DNA of 24,830 nt from a virus. Shown piece after piece: positions 6,903 to 14,847 of this stretch (the stretch's first letter is position 1; each line of letters begins with the position of its first letter). Below the pieces are notes generated by a model, which did not search any database, was not told the origin of the DNA, and worked only from the letters and a program-made list of their open reading frames with translations. Made by a program: the position numbers and the translations under genes. The stretch is taken from IMG/VR virus record IMGVR_UViG_3300025102_006903, positions 1 to 24,830 of that record, one strand, 5' to 3'.

Positions 6903-7179
6903 GATGTGCTTTAAGTTCAGGATTTGGTTGTGATCCGGTAAAATCTCTGCGTGATTGATTTTTGATGACGATGAAAGCATCTTTATTATACTTTCTGGTT
7001 CCAAGAGGTGACTGCCACTTCTTGTTGTACTCCTCACCAACATCAATACCAGAGACAGATGTTCCACCGATTTCTACATCGATTTCATCTTCCGGTTCCC
7101 ATCCTAGTTTATTGATAGCTCTTGCTATTTGGTTCACAAGAGTATCTTCATACTCTTCAGGATCAAGTTTACCAATCAT
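6889..7179 (-). CDS. Hypothetical protein in ferredoxin operon
   Basis: This 96-aa acidic protein has a clear N-terminal helix (EEYEDTLVNQIARAINKLGW), an acidic strand region (DEIDVEIGGTSVSGIDVG) and a C-terminal basic segment (KNQSRRDFTG). There are no cysteines, membrane segments or signal peptide. Its ATG shares one base with the ferredoxin stop (TGATG), so the two are made from one transcript and probably coupled. No family is recognised. It could be a partner of ferredoxin, but nothing in the sequence shows this directly. Confidence 0.6.
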   Translation of the reverse strand: MIGKLDPEEYEDTLVNQIARAINKLGWEPEDEIDVEIGGTSVSGIDVGEEYNKKWQSPLGTRKYNKDAFIVIKNQSRRDFTGSQPNPELKAHHAES

Positions 7180-7472
7180 CAGTAGAGATTCTCCTCTTGT
7201 TCTGTTTCAATTAAGCAGTCCGAAGTCGGATACGCAACACATGTTAGCACAAATCCGTCTTCGATTTGATCATCATCTAAAAATGATTGATCTTCCTGAT
7301 TCACTGTGCCTGAAATAACTTTGCCTGCACATGAAGAACAGGCACCAGCACGACATGAATAGTTCATATCTACTCCTTGCTCCTCAGCAGCATCTAAGAT
7401 GTACTGATCGGGTTCGCAGGTGACAGTGGTTTCTGTACCATCGGGAGTTCTGAGAGTGATATTATATGACAT
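7179..7472 (-). CDS. petF: Plant-type [2Fe-2S] ferredoxin
   Basis: This 97-aa soluble electron carrier has the length of cyanobacterial ferredoxin I. The cluster ligands are all present: C40, C45 and C48 in [13 protein letters not shown] and C78 in VLTCVAYP. The acidic surface expected for docking to reductases is kept ([19 protein letters not shown]). Cyanophage ferredoxins are known to accept electrons from host photosystem I and pass them to host or phage reductases; no phage bilin reductase is visible in this window. It is the first gene of a six-gene operon behind a strong sigma70-type promoter, so early expression by host polymerase is likely. Confidence 0.95.
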   Translation of the reverse strand: MSYNITLRTPDGTETTVTCEPDQYILDAAEEQGVDMNYSCRAGACSSCAGKVISGTVNQEDQSFLDDDQIEDGFVLTCVAYPTSDCLIETEQEENLY

Positions 7473-7494
7473 TCGGTTTTCTATAGAAAGTTTA

Positions 7495-7523
7495 AGTATA
7501 TAGAATTTTTGTTACCCTGTCAA
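7495..7523 (-). promoter_or_regulatory. Sigma70-type promoter of the ferredoxin operon
   Basis: TTGACA (7523-7518), a 17-nt spacer and TATACT (7500-7495) stand 23 nt upstream of the ferredoxin ATG. The -35 box lies within an imperfect inverted repeat at 7515-7540 (CCCTG ... CAGGG arms) that could be an operator. The GTTACCCTGTCAAGT block (7511-7525) is shared exactly with the promoter at the left end of the window. Confidence 0.8.
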
Positions 7524-7541
7524 GTATAACTTTGTCAGGGA

Positions 7542-7760
7542 TCAAATACCGAACGCACCGAAGAAGAAAAGACTGCCGGTTGTGGCATAAGAAAGAATCG
7601 CAGCCACAAATCCAATCATTGCGGTACGACCATTAAGTTTCTCTGCCTTCTCAGCATAGGTCTCATAACCGTAACGCTCTGCTGCAGTCTTGTCAATATA
7701 CATGCGTGGTTCTGTAGCCCACATATTCATTTGTCCTTGGTCATTGCTCGTTACGGTCAT
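7542..7760 (-). CDS. hli: High-light-inducible protein, long form
   Basis: This 72-aa Hli has an N-terminal soluble extension of about 35 residues and a C-terminal helix with the ExxNGRxAMxG signature (EKLNGRTAMIG, residues about 40-50), followed by FVAAILSYATTGSLFFF. The conserved Glu and Asn ligand the central Mg of chlorophylls in this family, and the Arg forms the stabilising ion pair. The protein would sit in the host thylakoid and protect photosystem II during infection. It has its own near-consensus promoter 27 nt upstream of the ATG and is not part of the ferredoxin operon, so the two Hlis are separately controlled. Confidence 0.93.
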   Translation of the reverse strand: MTVTSNDQGQMNMWATEPRMYIDKTAAERYGYETYAEKAEKLNGRTAMIGFVAAILSYATTGSLFFFGAFGI

Positions 7761-7779
7761 TGTTTCTTTATGAAGAACT

Positions 7780-7804
7780 GTTACATAGTATATAGTAATG
7801 TAAC
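7780..7804. promoter_or_regulatory. Inverted repeat around the hli -10 box (possible operator)
   Basis: A 7-bp inverted repeat (GTTACAT at 7780-7786, ATGTAAC at 7798-7804) encloses the -10 box of the hli promoter. It begins upstream of the expected start site, so it fits a protein-binding site in DNA better than an RNA hairpin. Confidence 0.4.
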
Positions 7805-7815
7805 AAGTTTGTCAA
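7787..7815 (-). promoter_or_regulatory. Sigma70-type promoter of hli
   Basis: TTGACA (7815-7810), a 17-nt spacer and TATACT (7792-7787) match the ferredoxin promoter in both hexamers and in spacing. It separates this Hli from the glycan operon that ends at 7829. Confidence 0.8.
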
Positions 7816-7828
7816 GCTCTGATAAGTA

Positions 7829-8539
7829 TCAATTGCTACTCTTTTGTATAATATACGCCTGTCCTTGCTCATTAAACCCATCAATATCAACATGAACCGG
7901 GTCTCCAGTAAAGTTATCTACCGGTACAACTAGTAGATAAGGTCCAGGAACTCTGTCTCCATTGAAATCATATGTTCTAAAATTAGTGGGATGAAAATGA
8001 ATAGTGATAACCTTCTTACCGGGGTTTCTACAGGTATATCCTAGTTCTCTCATATGATATGTAATCTTATTATCACATCCAGGTTTACCCATCGTATAGT
8101 TCATCTCATCACAAGTTGCTACAGGAGTTTTAAAAACCCATACATCCTGTGATGCTGAATTATCATATGGTTCAATCTCCCAGTTCTTACCATCCTTGGT
8201 AGATATCTCCCATCTACTCAATGCATAGAACTGCTTATCCATGTTGATATTATTGAAATGACGAAGAGTATCATCAAAAATAATATCTGCATTTGATACT
8301 ATGCAGATCTCTTCTTTCATGTGCTCATTACAATATTCAAAGATATCCTGATAAGAAGGTCTACCATCTCTTACTATTCTATGAATTTTAGGAGAGTCAA
8401 AATTTAGTTCAGCATCATCTTCCATGAAAAGATAAACATTATCAATGTATTCATTAGCAAGATTTTGATGAAGACAGTAAAGATACTCCCCGTTTCTCAT
8501 ATGATTACGAGAGTTAAAATATTCTATAATGAGATTCAT
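7829..8539 (-). CDS. Putative GT-A-type glycosyltransferase
   Basis: This 236-aa protein is the last gene of the glycan operon. It has a layout seen in nucleotide-diphospho-sugar transferases: an N-terminal alpha/beta part, a NADIIFDD motif at 83-90 that could serve as the metal-binding D-x-D site, and ALSRWE and SASQDVWVF (129-136). A GCDNKITYHM segment follows, where an Asp could act as base. The C-terminal 40 residues are beta-rich. There is no membrane segment. The ATG overlaps the stop of the upstream epimerase by 3 bases. Acceptor and donor cannot be read from sequence, and the family call is moderate. Confidence 0.6.
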   Translation of the reverse strand: MNLIIEYFNSRNHMRNGEYLYCLHQNLANEYIDNVYLFMEDDAELNFDSPKIHRIVRDGRPSYQDIFEYCNEHMKEEICIVSNADIIFDDTLRHFNNINMDKQFYALSRWEISTKDGKNWEIEPYDNSASQDVWVFKTPVATCDEMNYTMGKPGCDNKITYHMRELGYTCRNPGKKVITIHFHPTNFRTYDFNGDRVPGPYLLVVPVDNFTGDPVHVDIDGFNEQGQAYIIQKSSN

Positions 8540-9429
8540 TGTTCAGAAATCCAATCCATTAAATTTACCTTCGGTTCCCAACCAAATGTTCTTTTTAATT
8601 TATCATTCTTAGCAAGGGTAATTTTAGATTCACCAATTCTTGGAGGAATATTGACTTGATTGTCAGAAATCGTATTAGCAATTTCGTTAATAGAATAGTT
8701 TACTCCATTACCTACATTATATAATTGACCATAGTTCATCTCATGAACTTCCTTTGTTGCTGCAAGAATGTTTGCTTGTACGACATCAGATACGTGAGTA
8801 AAATCTCTACGTTGCTCTCCATCACCAACAATAGTAAGTGCTTCTCCTGCATCACGTTGACGTAGGAAGATGCCAATTACAGGAGCGTACTGCCCTTTAA
8901 GAGGTTGCCTTTCCCCATATACATTGAAATATCTGAGAAAAACTGTTTTGACTCCCCACAAGTCATTGTACATTTTACAAAGTTTTTCACCAGCAACCTT
9001 CGATACTGAATAAGGATTTAAACAGTCATCATTCTGAAGTTCATCATTGGGTGGTTGATTGAACCCATAACCTGATGAAGTAGAAGAGTAGATTACTTTC
9101 TTTACGCCTGCCTCTCGGGCACACTGAAGAACAGTAACCGTGCCTACACAGTTTACACTGACTGCCTCAATAGGATTTAAGATGGCAGGTTGAATTCTAG
9201 ATTCTGCAGCAAGATGAAAAACATAATCAACACCAGTCATGGAGTTTTTCAATAACTGGTAGTCTCTAATATCACCTCTTATGTTGTAAGCTTTAGGATT
9301 TCTATAAAACTCTTCGTTAGATTCTGCACTTTCATTATCATAGCAAACAACTTCATGACCCATTTCAAGAAGTTTATCTACAATGTGAGACCCGATAAAT
9401 CCTGCTCCACCAGTTACTAATGATTTCAT
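8536..9429 (-). CDS. NAD-dependent sugar-nucleotide epimerase/dehydratase
   Basis: This 297-aa extended short-chain dehydrogenase resembles UDP-sugar 4-epimerases. The N-terminal nucleotide-binding loop is TGGAGFIG (residues 6-13), HLAAES follows at about 72-77, YSSTSS at 114-119 supplies the active-site Ser, and Y140-x3-K144 (NPYSVSK) is the catalytic pair. RYFNVYGERQ is the usual substrate-side motif. The C-terminal FGWEPK is typical. It acts in the cytoplasm on an NDP-hexose, converting it at C4 or a neighbouring carbon. Which sugar is unknown; the host UDP-glucose or UDP-GlcNAc pool is the simplest source. Overlaps with both neighbours put it in the glycan operon. Confidence 0.85.
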   Translation of the reverse strand: MKSLVTGGAGFIGSHIVDKLLEMGHEVVCYDNESAESNEEFYRNPKAYNIRGDIRDYQLLKNSMTGVDYVFHLAAESRIQPAILNPIEAVSVNCVGTVTVLQCAREAGVKKVIYSSTSSGYGFNQPPNDELQNDDCLNPYSVSKVAGEKLCKMYNDLWGVKTVFLRYFNVYGERQPLKGQYAPVIGIFLRQRDAGEALTIVGDGEQRRDFTHVSDVVQANILAATKEVHEMNYGQLYNVGNGVNYSINEIANTISDNQVNIPPRIGESKITLAKNDKLKRTFGWEPKVNLMDWISEQ

Positions 9430-10070
9430 AAATCTCCTTTAGAAAAAATAACATCAACTTGAAATAAATCACCTTTCTTCAAATTATCAGTATCTTCATC
9501 CATCCAGATGTTTTCACCAATAATTTCATGATTAATAAATCCAATACTACTCATGTATTCAATCACTTCATCAAACAAAGGAGATCCTTCATTATATTGT
9601 AAAATTGAAACTTCCATTATTACGTAAGAAGATTTCTGAACCGTATTCAATCCACCTTTAATAATATCTAATTCAGATCCTTGAGTGTCTATTTTAATTA
9701 AGTCAAAACTTTTTTCAACTTCCTCAGTTACTTCATCCAATGTATATGTTTTCTTCTCGACTTTTATACTATTATCATAGTATTTCGTATTTTCTCTTAA
9801 GTAAGATGTTCCTGCACACATAGGATTTTTTGGATTCAAATGTAGAGTAACTTCTTTATTAGAATCACTCAAAAGAACAATACAATGAGAAAATGGTAGA
9901 TTTTCTAGATACTTTTCACAATTTTCATTTCCCTCTAACATCAAACAATCCACATCTTTCCATACATTTTTACAAAACATAGAAAAATCTCCACGATGTG
10001 CTCCAATATCTAGTATCGTATTAGGAGTAAATCTTTTAGACAAGTCAATTAAATAATTTTCAACATTCAT
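9426..10070 (-). CDS. FkbM-family SAM methyltransferase
   Basis: This 214-aa protein is a class I SAM-dependent methyltransferase of the FkbM type. The SAM loop is ILDIGAHRGDFS at residues 19-30, an acidic residue ends the second strand (LMLEGNE), and the family signature DLIKIDTQGSELDIIKGG lies at 123-140. FkbM enzymes commonly O-methylate sugars in bacterial surface polysaccharides. Here it would methylate a residue of the phage-directed glycan, perhaps masking it or capping chain growth. Start and stop overlap the neighbours by 4 bases each. Confidence 0.88.
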   Translation of the reverse strand: MNVENYLIDLSKRFTPNTILDIGAHRGDFSMFCKNVWKDVDCLMLEGNENCEKYLENLPFSHCIVLLSDSNKEVTLHLNPKNPMCAGTSYLRENTKYYDNSIKVEKKTYTLDEVTEEVEKSFDLIKIDTQGSELDIIKGGLNTVQKSSYVIMEVSILQYNEGSPLFDEVIEYMSSIGFINHEIIGENIWMDEDTDNLKKGDLFQVDVIFSKGDL

Positions 10071-11017
10071 AAGTATACTTCCTTAAATTTTTGACAGACT
10101 TTTTCTGGAGTGTAGTCTTGATAACAATTCCATTCTAAAGAATTTATTTCCTTCTTATCTAAATTCCTTAAGATATGAAGTATATCGGAATAATTTTCGT
10201 AATAGATTCCTTTTTCATTCAGTGTATCTATATGATTTCTTTCTGGTGATTTTTCGTAGGTGATAATAGGTTTATTTCTAACAGAAAACTCTGCACATGA
10301 TAGTCCGAATGATTCTCCAATATACCTAGCATGAAGCATGGCATCACATGTGTTAATGAATTCTACCTTTGTTTTCATATTAGAAGTTCCTGGTAGATGA
10401 ATCACTCGTTCATGCTCAATAAAAGATTCTGTAAACTGAAAAACAAACCAGATATCAGATCTCTCAGACAATACTTGTTGTATTGCTTGTTTTACAAAAG
10501 GTAAATCAAAAGTTTCCCATCCACCATTTCTACCAAGGACTAAGGCATCTTTAGGAATGGACAACTCTTCTCTCATATCTCCTTCAACCTCAGGAAGATG
10601 CACTATGTATGGGACATAAGGAACTGTATAGTTTGTTATTTTAGACAACCATTTTGATCCCATAGCATATACATCGCCATGAATCCAATCAGAGTTCCAA
10701 TTTCCACTAATTGCATTTACAAGATTTTTTGATACGGAAGATATTACTCCATCAGGAGCTCCTCCCTTTTCCATAAGAAAATATTCACATTCATTTTTTG
10801 TCAGAATATCATCTATCTCACTATTATTATCATAAGAAAAAACTGAAAACTCTTTTTCAAATTTTTTCAAAGCATCGACACTATTGGCAGGATGATTAGA
10901 GGGATACATGATAATTGGATCAACACCAAGATAATGTCTAGTCCAATATGCCCAATCGTAAATTGCTACTGTTGTTCCTCTCAGAGAGAGTGAATTATCA
11001 TGAAATGCTATTTTCAT
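10067..11017 (-). CDS. GT-B glycosyltransferase (GT4-like)
   Basis: This 316-aa protein has the two-domain GT-B plan. An N-terminal acceptor domain begins with MKIAFHDNSLSLRGTTVA, where the RGT segment resembles the usual glycine-rich first loop. A C-terminal donor domain starts near residue 150, with GRNGGWETF at 162-170 and FVFQF near 191-195. CDAMLHARYIGESFGLSCAEF carries the E-x7-E motif (E235, E243) that binds the donor nucleotide-sugar in retaining group 1 transferases. The chain is shorter than the usual 350-400. It probably adds one sugar to the glycan at the cytoplasmic face; donor and acceptor are unknown. Confidence 0.8.
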   Translation of the reverse strand: MKIAFHDNSLSLRGTTVAIYDWAYWTRHYLGVDPIIMYPSNHPANSVDALKKFEKEFSVFSYDNNSEIDDILTKNECEYFLMEKGGAPDGVISSVSKNLVNAISGNWNSDWIHGDVYAMGSKWLSKITNYTVPYVPYIVHLPEVEGDMREELSIPKDALVLGRNGGWETFDLPFVKQAIQQVLSERSDIWFVFQFTESFIEHERVIHLPGTSNMKTKVEFINTCDAMLHARYIGESFGLSCAEFSVRNKPIITYEKSPERNHIDTLNEKGIYYENYSDILHILRNLDKKEINSLEWNCYQDYTPEKVCQKFKEVYL

Positions 11018-11706
11018 TTTATTATAATAGAATTGACTAGTTTATTTCTAATTTCTGGATTATCCCAACTAATATTATATTGACTAAGATGATATTTTAC
11101 CAAACTTTCTCCAACAAATTGTTTCCAACCATCTTGCCTGTACTTTTCAAAATTATCATATATTGACGAATAAATATCCATATTTTTTGATGAAGAGATT
11201 GCTAAATCACTATTCGGAGAATCTCTCATGGCATAACAATTCACGTAATCCATAGACAAATTATACAAATCAATATCAAATCTAATTATGTCAACATCAA
11301 ATCTACATCTGATAACAATATCATATGAAAAATTATTTTCTCTTTCATATTGCATTTTCAATTGATTAGATCTTTGTATGGAAAAAAACATACTATGAAC
11401 ATTGGATGGTCTTGCTAGTTCATAATTAACATCATTAAAAGGGTTGAAAATAATTTGAGGTTCATACAAAAATACTACTGGATTATAAAATTTTTTAATT
11501 AAATCTATAGTATCTTCTCTCCAGTGATATGTTCTACCATATGATAATGTTGCGGGTAATTCCATTTTTTTATTTGACATGGAATTGTCCCACCAGGTAT
11601 GCACAAAAACTTCTGGTGAATATTTTTGTAAAATATTTTTATCAATTTGTGCATAACCCTCTTCAAGATATCTTGGTTGTCCGGAAATGCAGAGTGCTAC
11701 TTTCAT
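11014..11706 (-). CDS. Putative glycosyltransferase-like protein, SGQPR family
   Basis: This 230-aa protein starts with KVALCISGQPRYLEEG and contains EVFVHTWWD and an R-x-R-x-D stretch (IRCRFDVD, 132-139). This pattern is seen in uncharacterised proteins of polysaccharide clusters and is likely a GT-A-like fold. It is a distant paralogue of the gene at 14848-15606, which shares SGR-IR at the start and the central 'QYE.ENNF.YD...R.R.D' block. The RFDVD could bind metal and nucleotide-sugar. No membrane segment is present. It is coupled by 4-base overlaps to both neighbours. The enzymatic role is inferred from context. Confidence 0.6.
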   Translation of the reverse strand: MKVALCISGQPRYLEEGYAQIDKNILQKYSPEVFVHTWWDNSMSNKKMELPATLSYGRTYHWREDTIDLIKKFYNPVVFLYEPQIIFNPFNDVNYELARPSNVHSMFFSIQRSNQLKMQYERENNFSYDIVIRCRFDVDIIRFDIDLYNLSMDYVNCYAMRDSPNSDLAISSSKNMDIYSSIYDNFEKYRQDGWKQFVGESLVKYHLSQYNISWDNPEIRNKLVNSIIIK

Positions 11707-12155
11707 TTTAAATTACTAACATAATCACTACAGACAGCATAACAATCAGTTGCTTTTAATACATCCCAACTAATATTACATTCTTCTGGCATGACAATAA
11801 CTGTTGATGAGGTGTAAGTTTTTCCAGGATAAGACCATATATGTCCATGACTAGTCATAGTATAATCATCATTTTGATGCCAAAAATAATTGAAATTTGT
11901 TCTGGTCATAAAATCTAATGTATCGATGTCTTTACAATGAATCCAAAGATGTTGAGACATTTTTGCCAATTTAAAAAATGAGATGACATTTTTTGGTCTA
12001 TCATGTCCTAACCAGAACGTTTGAGATACTACATCATATCTTAAATCAATTTCTACATTATAACCATTTTTTATACATTTGTCAATCTGCTCAATAGTAT
12101 TTTCATCGTCTACATTAGGTCCGTTTATATTACCACGATGTGCAATTAGTTTCAT
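11703..12155 (-). CDS. Compact GDPD-like (glycerophosphodiesterase-like) protein
   Basis: This 150-aa protein begins like a glycerophosphodiester phosphodiesterase: LIAHRGN with H6, R7 and G8, then ENTIEQIDKCIKNGYNVEIDLR with E35 and D37 for metal, and GHD with H51 as possible second catalytic His. WIHCKD near 71-76 and YAVCSDY near the C-terminus also fit a TIM-barrel of this family. It is far shorter than the usual 230-250 residues, so some barrel strands are missing. No signal peptide is present. It sits between a cupin and a glycosyltransferase in a sugar-nucleotide module. It may act on a phosphodiester-linked sugar or polyol in the glycan, or have lost activity. Confidence 0.65.
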   Translation of the reverse strand: MKLIAHRGNINGPNVDDENTIEQIDKCIKNGYNVEIDLRYDVVSQTFWLGHDRPKNVISFFKLAKMSQHLWIHCKDIDTLDFMTRTNFNYFWHQNDDYTMTSHGHIWSYPGKTYTSSTVIVMPEECNISWDVLKATDCYAVCSDYVSNLK

Positions 12156-12472
12156 GCTGAATACTTATCAGAAGGAATAGATGGCCATCTTACAATAATT
12201 AATTCAGAATCTGCAAGGAACTCAACATTAGAAATTTCATTCGGTTCATAAATCCACATATCTCCCGCCTTAAGATGTTTACCAGAAACCATAAGTTCTC
12301 CCGACACAATGTAATTTAATTCATTAGTCACTTTATGGAAGTGAGGAAATGTTTCACAACCCTTCTCATGTTTATGATGAGCAACTTCAAAAAATGGATT
12401 TTTAAAAATGGATGGATTGAAGTCTCCTACAAACCACCCTGCTTTAAAGTTTGAAATATTTGCTTCTATCAC
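12152..12472 (-). CDS. Cupin-domain protein
   Basis: This 106-aa single-domain cupin has first-motif residues in FPHFHKVTNELNYIVSGE (H44, H46, E51), followed by the conserved VSGE...G turn and a LKAGDMWIYEPNE second half. The metal-binding His/Glu set appears mostly intact. Cupins of this size in polysaccharide clusters may be sugar isomerases or epimerases, ligand sensors or metal enzymes. The HxH motif alone does not separate these. It overlaps the nucleotidyltransferase-RpiB fusion by 4 bases, so a role in the same sugar pathway is likely. Confidence 0.75.
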   Translation of the reverse strand: MIEANISNFKAGWFVGDFNPSIFKNPFFEVAHHKHEKGCETFPHFHKVTNELNYIVSGELMVSGKHLKAGDMWIYEPNEISNVEFLADSELIIVRWPSIPSDKYSA

Positions 12473-13626
12473 TTCTCCAACTCCTGGATGCGAATTTGAT
12501 GACGACCACCATCAAAAGTATTTGAGGAACAAATTTTAATGTAATTATCTAATACATCATAATTCACATCCTTTGCAGGAATTGCAAAGAAATTAGCACA
12601 GTTATGACGTATTGCCATTTCCATAGAAAACTCATCATAAACAAGTGCAGAACGAATACCCCTATTCTTATTGGCACAAATATTAACTCCCTGTCCAGTA
12701 CGACAGAATCCAAAACCATAGTCACAGTCCCTTTCACCAATAGATTTAACTGCCTGTGCAATGTAATCTCGATAATCACAATCCTTATTCAATATAGTTC
12801 CAAAATCAATGTATTCTAAATTATGTTTATCTAATACTTGTTTGAATGTTTCTTTTGCATCAAATCCAGAATGATCAGAACAAATGGCAATAGGTTTATC
12901 ACCAATACGACGAGTGACATTGTCTTTATAAAAATGGAATTCGTCGGGAGTTCCAAAGACATGCATCTTGTCCACAGGTTCAGTCAAAATCTTTTTACCA
13001 TCCTCAATGAGAAGATTGTAAAGGGGTGAAATGTAAAACTCATTTTTAGTTCTCAAATCACGTTCAATCATTTCTCTAGCATACTTGCAGAAATCAGATC
13101 CTTTCTTGAATCCATATATTCCTACACATGCATTGTTACTGATTGCTTTCTTCTCAGCAGTTTCAGTCACATATCCATCTTGATTGACCTTTGCATAACT
13201 ATAATTTGATGAATTAGATTTAAATGTTAGTAGCAATCCATCACCATTCAAATCATTCATTGTATGTGGATTAAATACTGGTCCAAATTCAATATCTAAA
13301 GTATGAATTACTAATGGTGCATCATTATCGATGAACTCTTCGGCATATAAACAACTACATACAGATCCATCAGTTAGTTCATCTAAAACTACAACTTTAA
13401 TGTCGTCACCAAACTTCTTACGCAGAAGTTCATCCATATGAAAATTATATACAGTCTCGTCCCTAACTACAAAAATAAAATTGCAACCTTCATAATTTAA
13501 ACAATCTAAAGAAATATCAATAAGATGTCTATCTTTAATATTGATCAATTGTTTTGGGACTTTAAATCCTTCTTTGATAAATCGACTTCCCAATCCTGCC
13601 ATGGGAATAAGAATATTTGGTTTCAT
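12469..13626 (-). CDS. Fusion of sugar nucleotidyltransferase and RpiB-type isomerase
   Basis: This 385-aa protein joins two enzymes. Residues 1-240 are an NTP-transferase domain: PMAGLGSRF at 8-16 is the nucleotide-binding loop, VPKQL at 23-27 carries the conserved Lys, and HTLDIEF at 108-114 sits where the metal-binding Asp is expected. Residues about 243-385 are an RpiB/LacAB-type sugar-phosphate isomerase: ICSDHSGFDAK (248-258), FCRTGQG with C308 as likely base, ANKNRGIRSALVYD and RHNCANFFAI. RpiB enzymes interconvert ribose-5-P and ribulose-5-P or allose-6-P and allulose-6-P. The fusion suggests first and last steps of one activated-sugar pathway, with the kinase and phosphatase genes just upstream. 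Substrate unknown. Confidence 0.85.
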   Translation of the reverse strand: MKPNILIPMAGLGSRFIKEGFKVPKQLINIKDRHLIDISLDCLNYEGCNFIFVVRDETVYNFHMDELLRKKFGDDIKVVVLDELTDGSVCSCLYAEEFIDNDAPLVIHTLDIEFGPVFNPHTMNDLNGDGLLLTFKSNSSNYSYAKVNQDGYVTETAEKKAISNNACVGIYGFKKGSDFCKYAREMIERDLRTKNEFYISPLYNLLIEDGKKILTEPVDKMHVFGTPDEFHFYKDNVTRRIGDKPIAICSDHSGFDAKETFKQVLDKHNLEYIDFGTILNKDCDYRDYIAQAVKSIGERDCDYGFGFCRTGQGVNICANKNRGIRSALVYDEFSMEMAIRHNCANFFAIPAKDVNYDVLDNYIKICSSNTFDGGRHQIRIQELEK

Positions 13627-13628
13627 AT

Positions 13629-14306
13629 TTACTTGCCAATAATTTCAGTTGTTGCTAAATGTGAAAATTCAATCCATTCGTGGATATCACCCTCTTTCCC
13701 TAATAATTTATACAGAAAACATGAGGCAAATATATCACCCGCACCAAGAACATTTACATCCTTCAACATCAGTTCTTTTGGTAGTTTATAGAAGAACTCT
13801 TCCTCTCCATTAGACACCACACTTCCAGATGCACTATGGAGAATCACCCATCCTTTTGTAACAGAAGCAAGATATGAGAGATCACAATCTATGTCTTCGT
13901 CGGAGATAAACAAATAATCAACATAGTTTAGAAGATCTTTATTTACACTATTGCTAATACTTTTACCTGGACAAATATCAGCAGTAATAATACCACCCAA
14001 ACCAGGAATAAAATCATGAAGGGTCATTTCATTCAAGTAAATTAAGTGGTTGATTTTAGAATCAATCATCTTGACCGGATGTTGAACGAGACTCAGATTC
14101 ACTTTTGAATATCTTTTTGCCGCAGGTTTATCAACATAGATAAGAGCTTGACCAACATCAATAGGAGATAATCCAATATCAATTGTTGGATCAATCTCAA
14201 GTAATGCTTTCCAGACATTTGCCATTGATCCTAGAGTTTTCTTTTCAGTATCACCATCGGTGATGGTATCAATAGTCAGATGTCCGTAAAGAGCAATGTC
14301 CTTCAT
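13629..14306 (-). CDS. PfkB/ribokinase-family sugar kinase
   Basis: This 225-aa protein has the PfkB family C-terminal signature VNVLGAGDIFASCF, with GAGD at 188-191 and D191 as catalytic base, and an N-terminal ALYGHLTIDTI strand-loop that fits the family start. The chain is shorter than the usual 300, with much of the lid and middle region reduced. It would phosphorylate a sugar or sugar-phosphate in the cytoplasm, as the kinase half of HldE does in ADP-heptose synthesis. It lies between the KdsC-like phosphatase (1-base overlap) and the nucleotidyltransferase-isomerase fusion (2-nt gap), making one compact module. Confidence 0.82.
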   Translation of the reverse strand: MKDIALYGHLTIDTITDGDTEKKTLGSMANVWKALLEIDPTIDIGLSPIDVGQALIYVDKPAAKRYSKVNLSLVQHPVKMIDSKINHLIYLNEMTLHDFIPGLGGIITADICPGKSISNSVNKDLLNYVDYLFISDEDIDCDLSYLASVTKGWVILHSASGSVVSNGEEEFFYKLPKELMLKDVNVLGAGDIFASCFLYKLLGKEGDIHEWIEFSHLATTEIIGK

Positions 14307-14845
14307 TAAAATTTTTCCTTCAAGTCAAGTTCATAGATCTTGTCTATCACTTTATCATAAGAGAAGCAAGGAAGCAACCCATCTATCTCAAATGTATCAA
14401 AGAGTGTCATAACTACATTTTCACCACCCCTAACCGGTAAAACTTTTGCCGTTTGCTTAACAATCCTTGGAGAATCTAACATACAAACAGGATATCTTAC
14501 CTTCTTCATGATACCAATATCAAAGAGATCATCACCGACATATGCAGTTTCTTTCTCTGTGCAATCATACTGCTTCAGGATATCATCAAGATAATTTGCT
14601 TTATCACTATGGAATCCTGATCCACGATTAGCAATAACATGCAAGTTTCTGTTCTCAAGGATACTGACATTATATGGATCACCAGTCAAAAATACAACAT
14701 TAACTCCGATTGCACGGAATCGTTTAATTGCAGTCCAGTCCTTATCACAAAAAGTTTTAAGTTTAACTGTTCCTTCACGGTCATAATATTTGATGCCATC
14801 AGTCATGACACCATCAACGTCAAGAATTAAAAGTTTAATTTTCAT
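14306..14845 (-). CDS. KdsC-like HAD phosphatase
   Basis: This 179-aa cap-less HAD phosphatase of the KdsC type has motif I LILDVDGVMTDG with D9 and D11, motif II FLTGD, a conserved Lys near KANYLDDI, and motif IV YVGDDLFDIGIM. KdsC hydrolyses KDO-8-phosphate and relatives act on sialic acid or other sugar phosphates. Here no KdsA, KdsB or NeuB is visible, so a role inside the sugar module with the kinase and the nucleotidyltransferase-RpiB fusion is more likely. I chose the ATG at 14845 over a TTG two codons upstream. It is 2 nt from the previous stop and overlaps the kinase start by one base. Confidence 0.85.
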   Translation of the reverse strand: MKIKLLILDVDGVMTDGIKYYDREGTVKLKTFCDKDWTAIKRFRAIGVNVVFLTGDPYNVSILENRNLHVIANRGSGFHSDKANYLDDILKQYDCTEKETAYVGDDLFDIGIMKKVRYPVCMLDSPRIVKQTAKVLPVRGGENVVMTLFDTFEIDGLLPCFSYDKVIDKIYELDLKEKF

Positions 14846-14847
14846 AT

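Noticed and set aside
6753-7067. Longer 104-aa reading of the 49-aa gene
   Set aside because: It would overlap the 96-aa gene over about 180 bases, and the extra residues look like an out-of-frame shadow. The ATG at 6902 gives normal coupling to the upstream stop.
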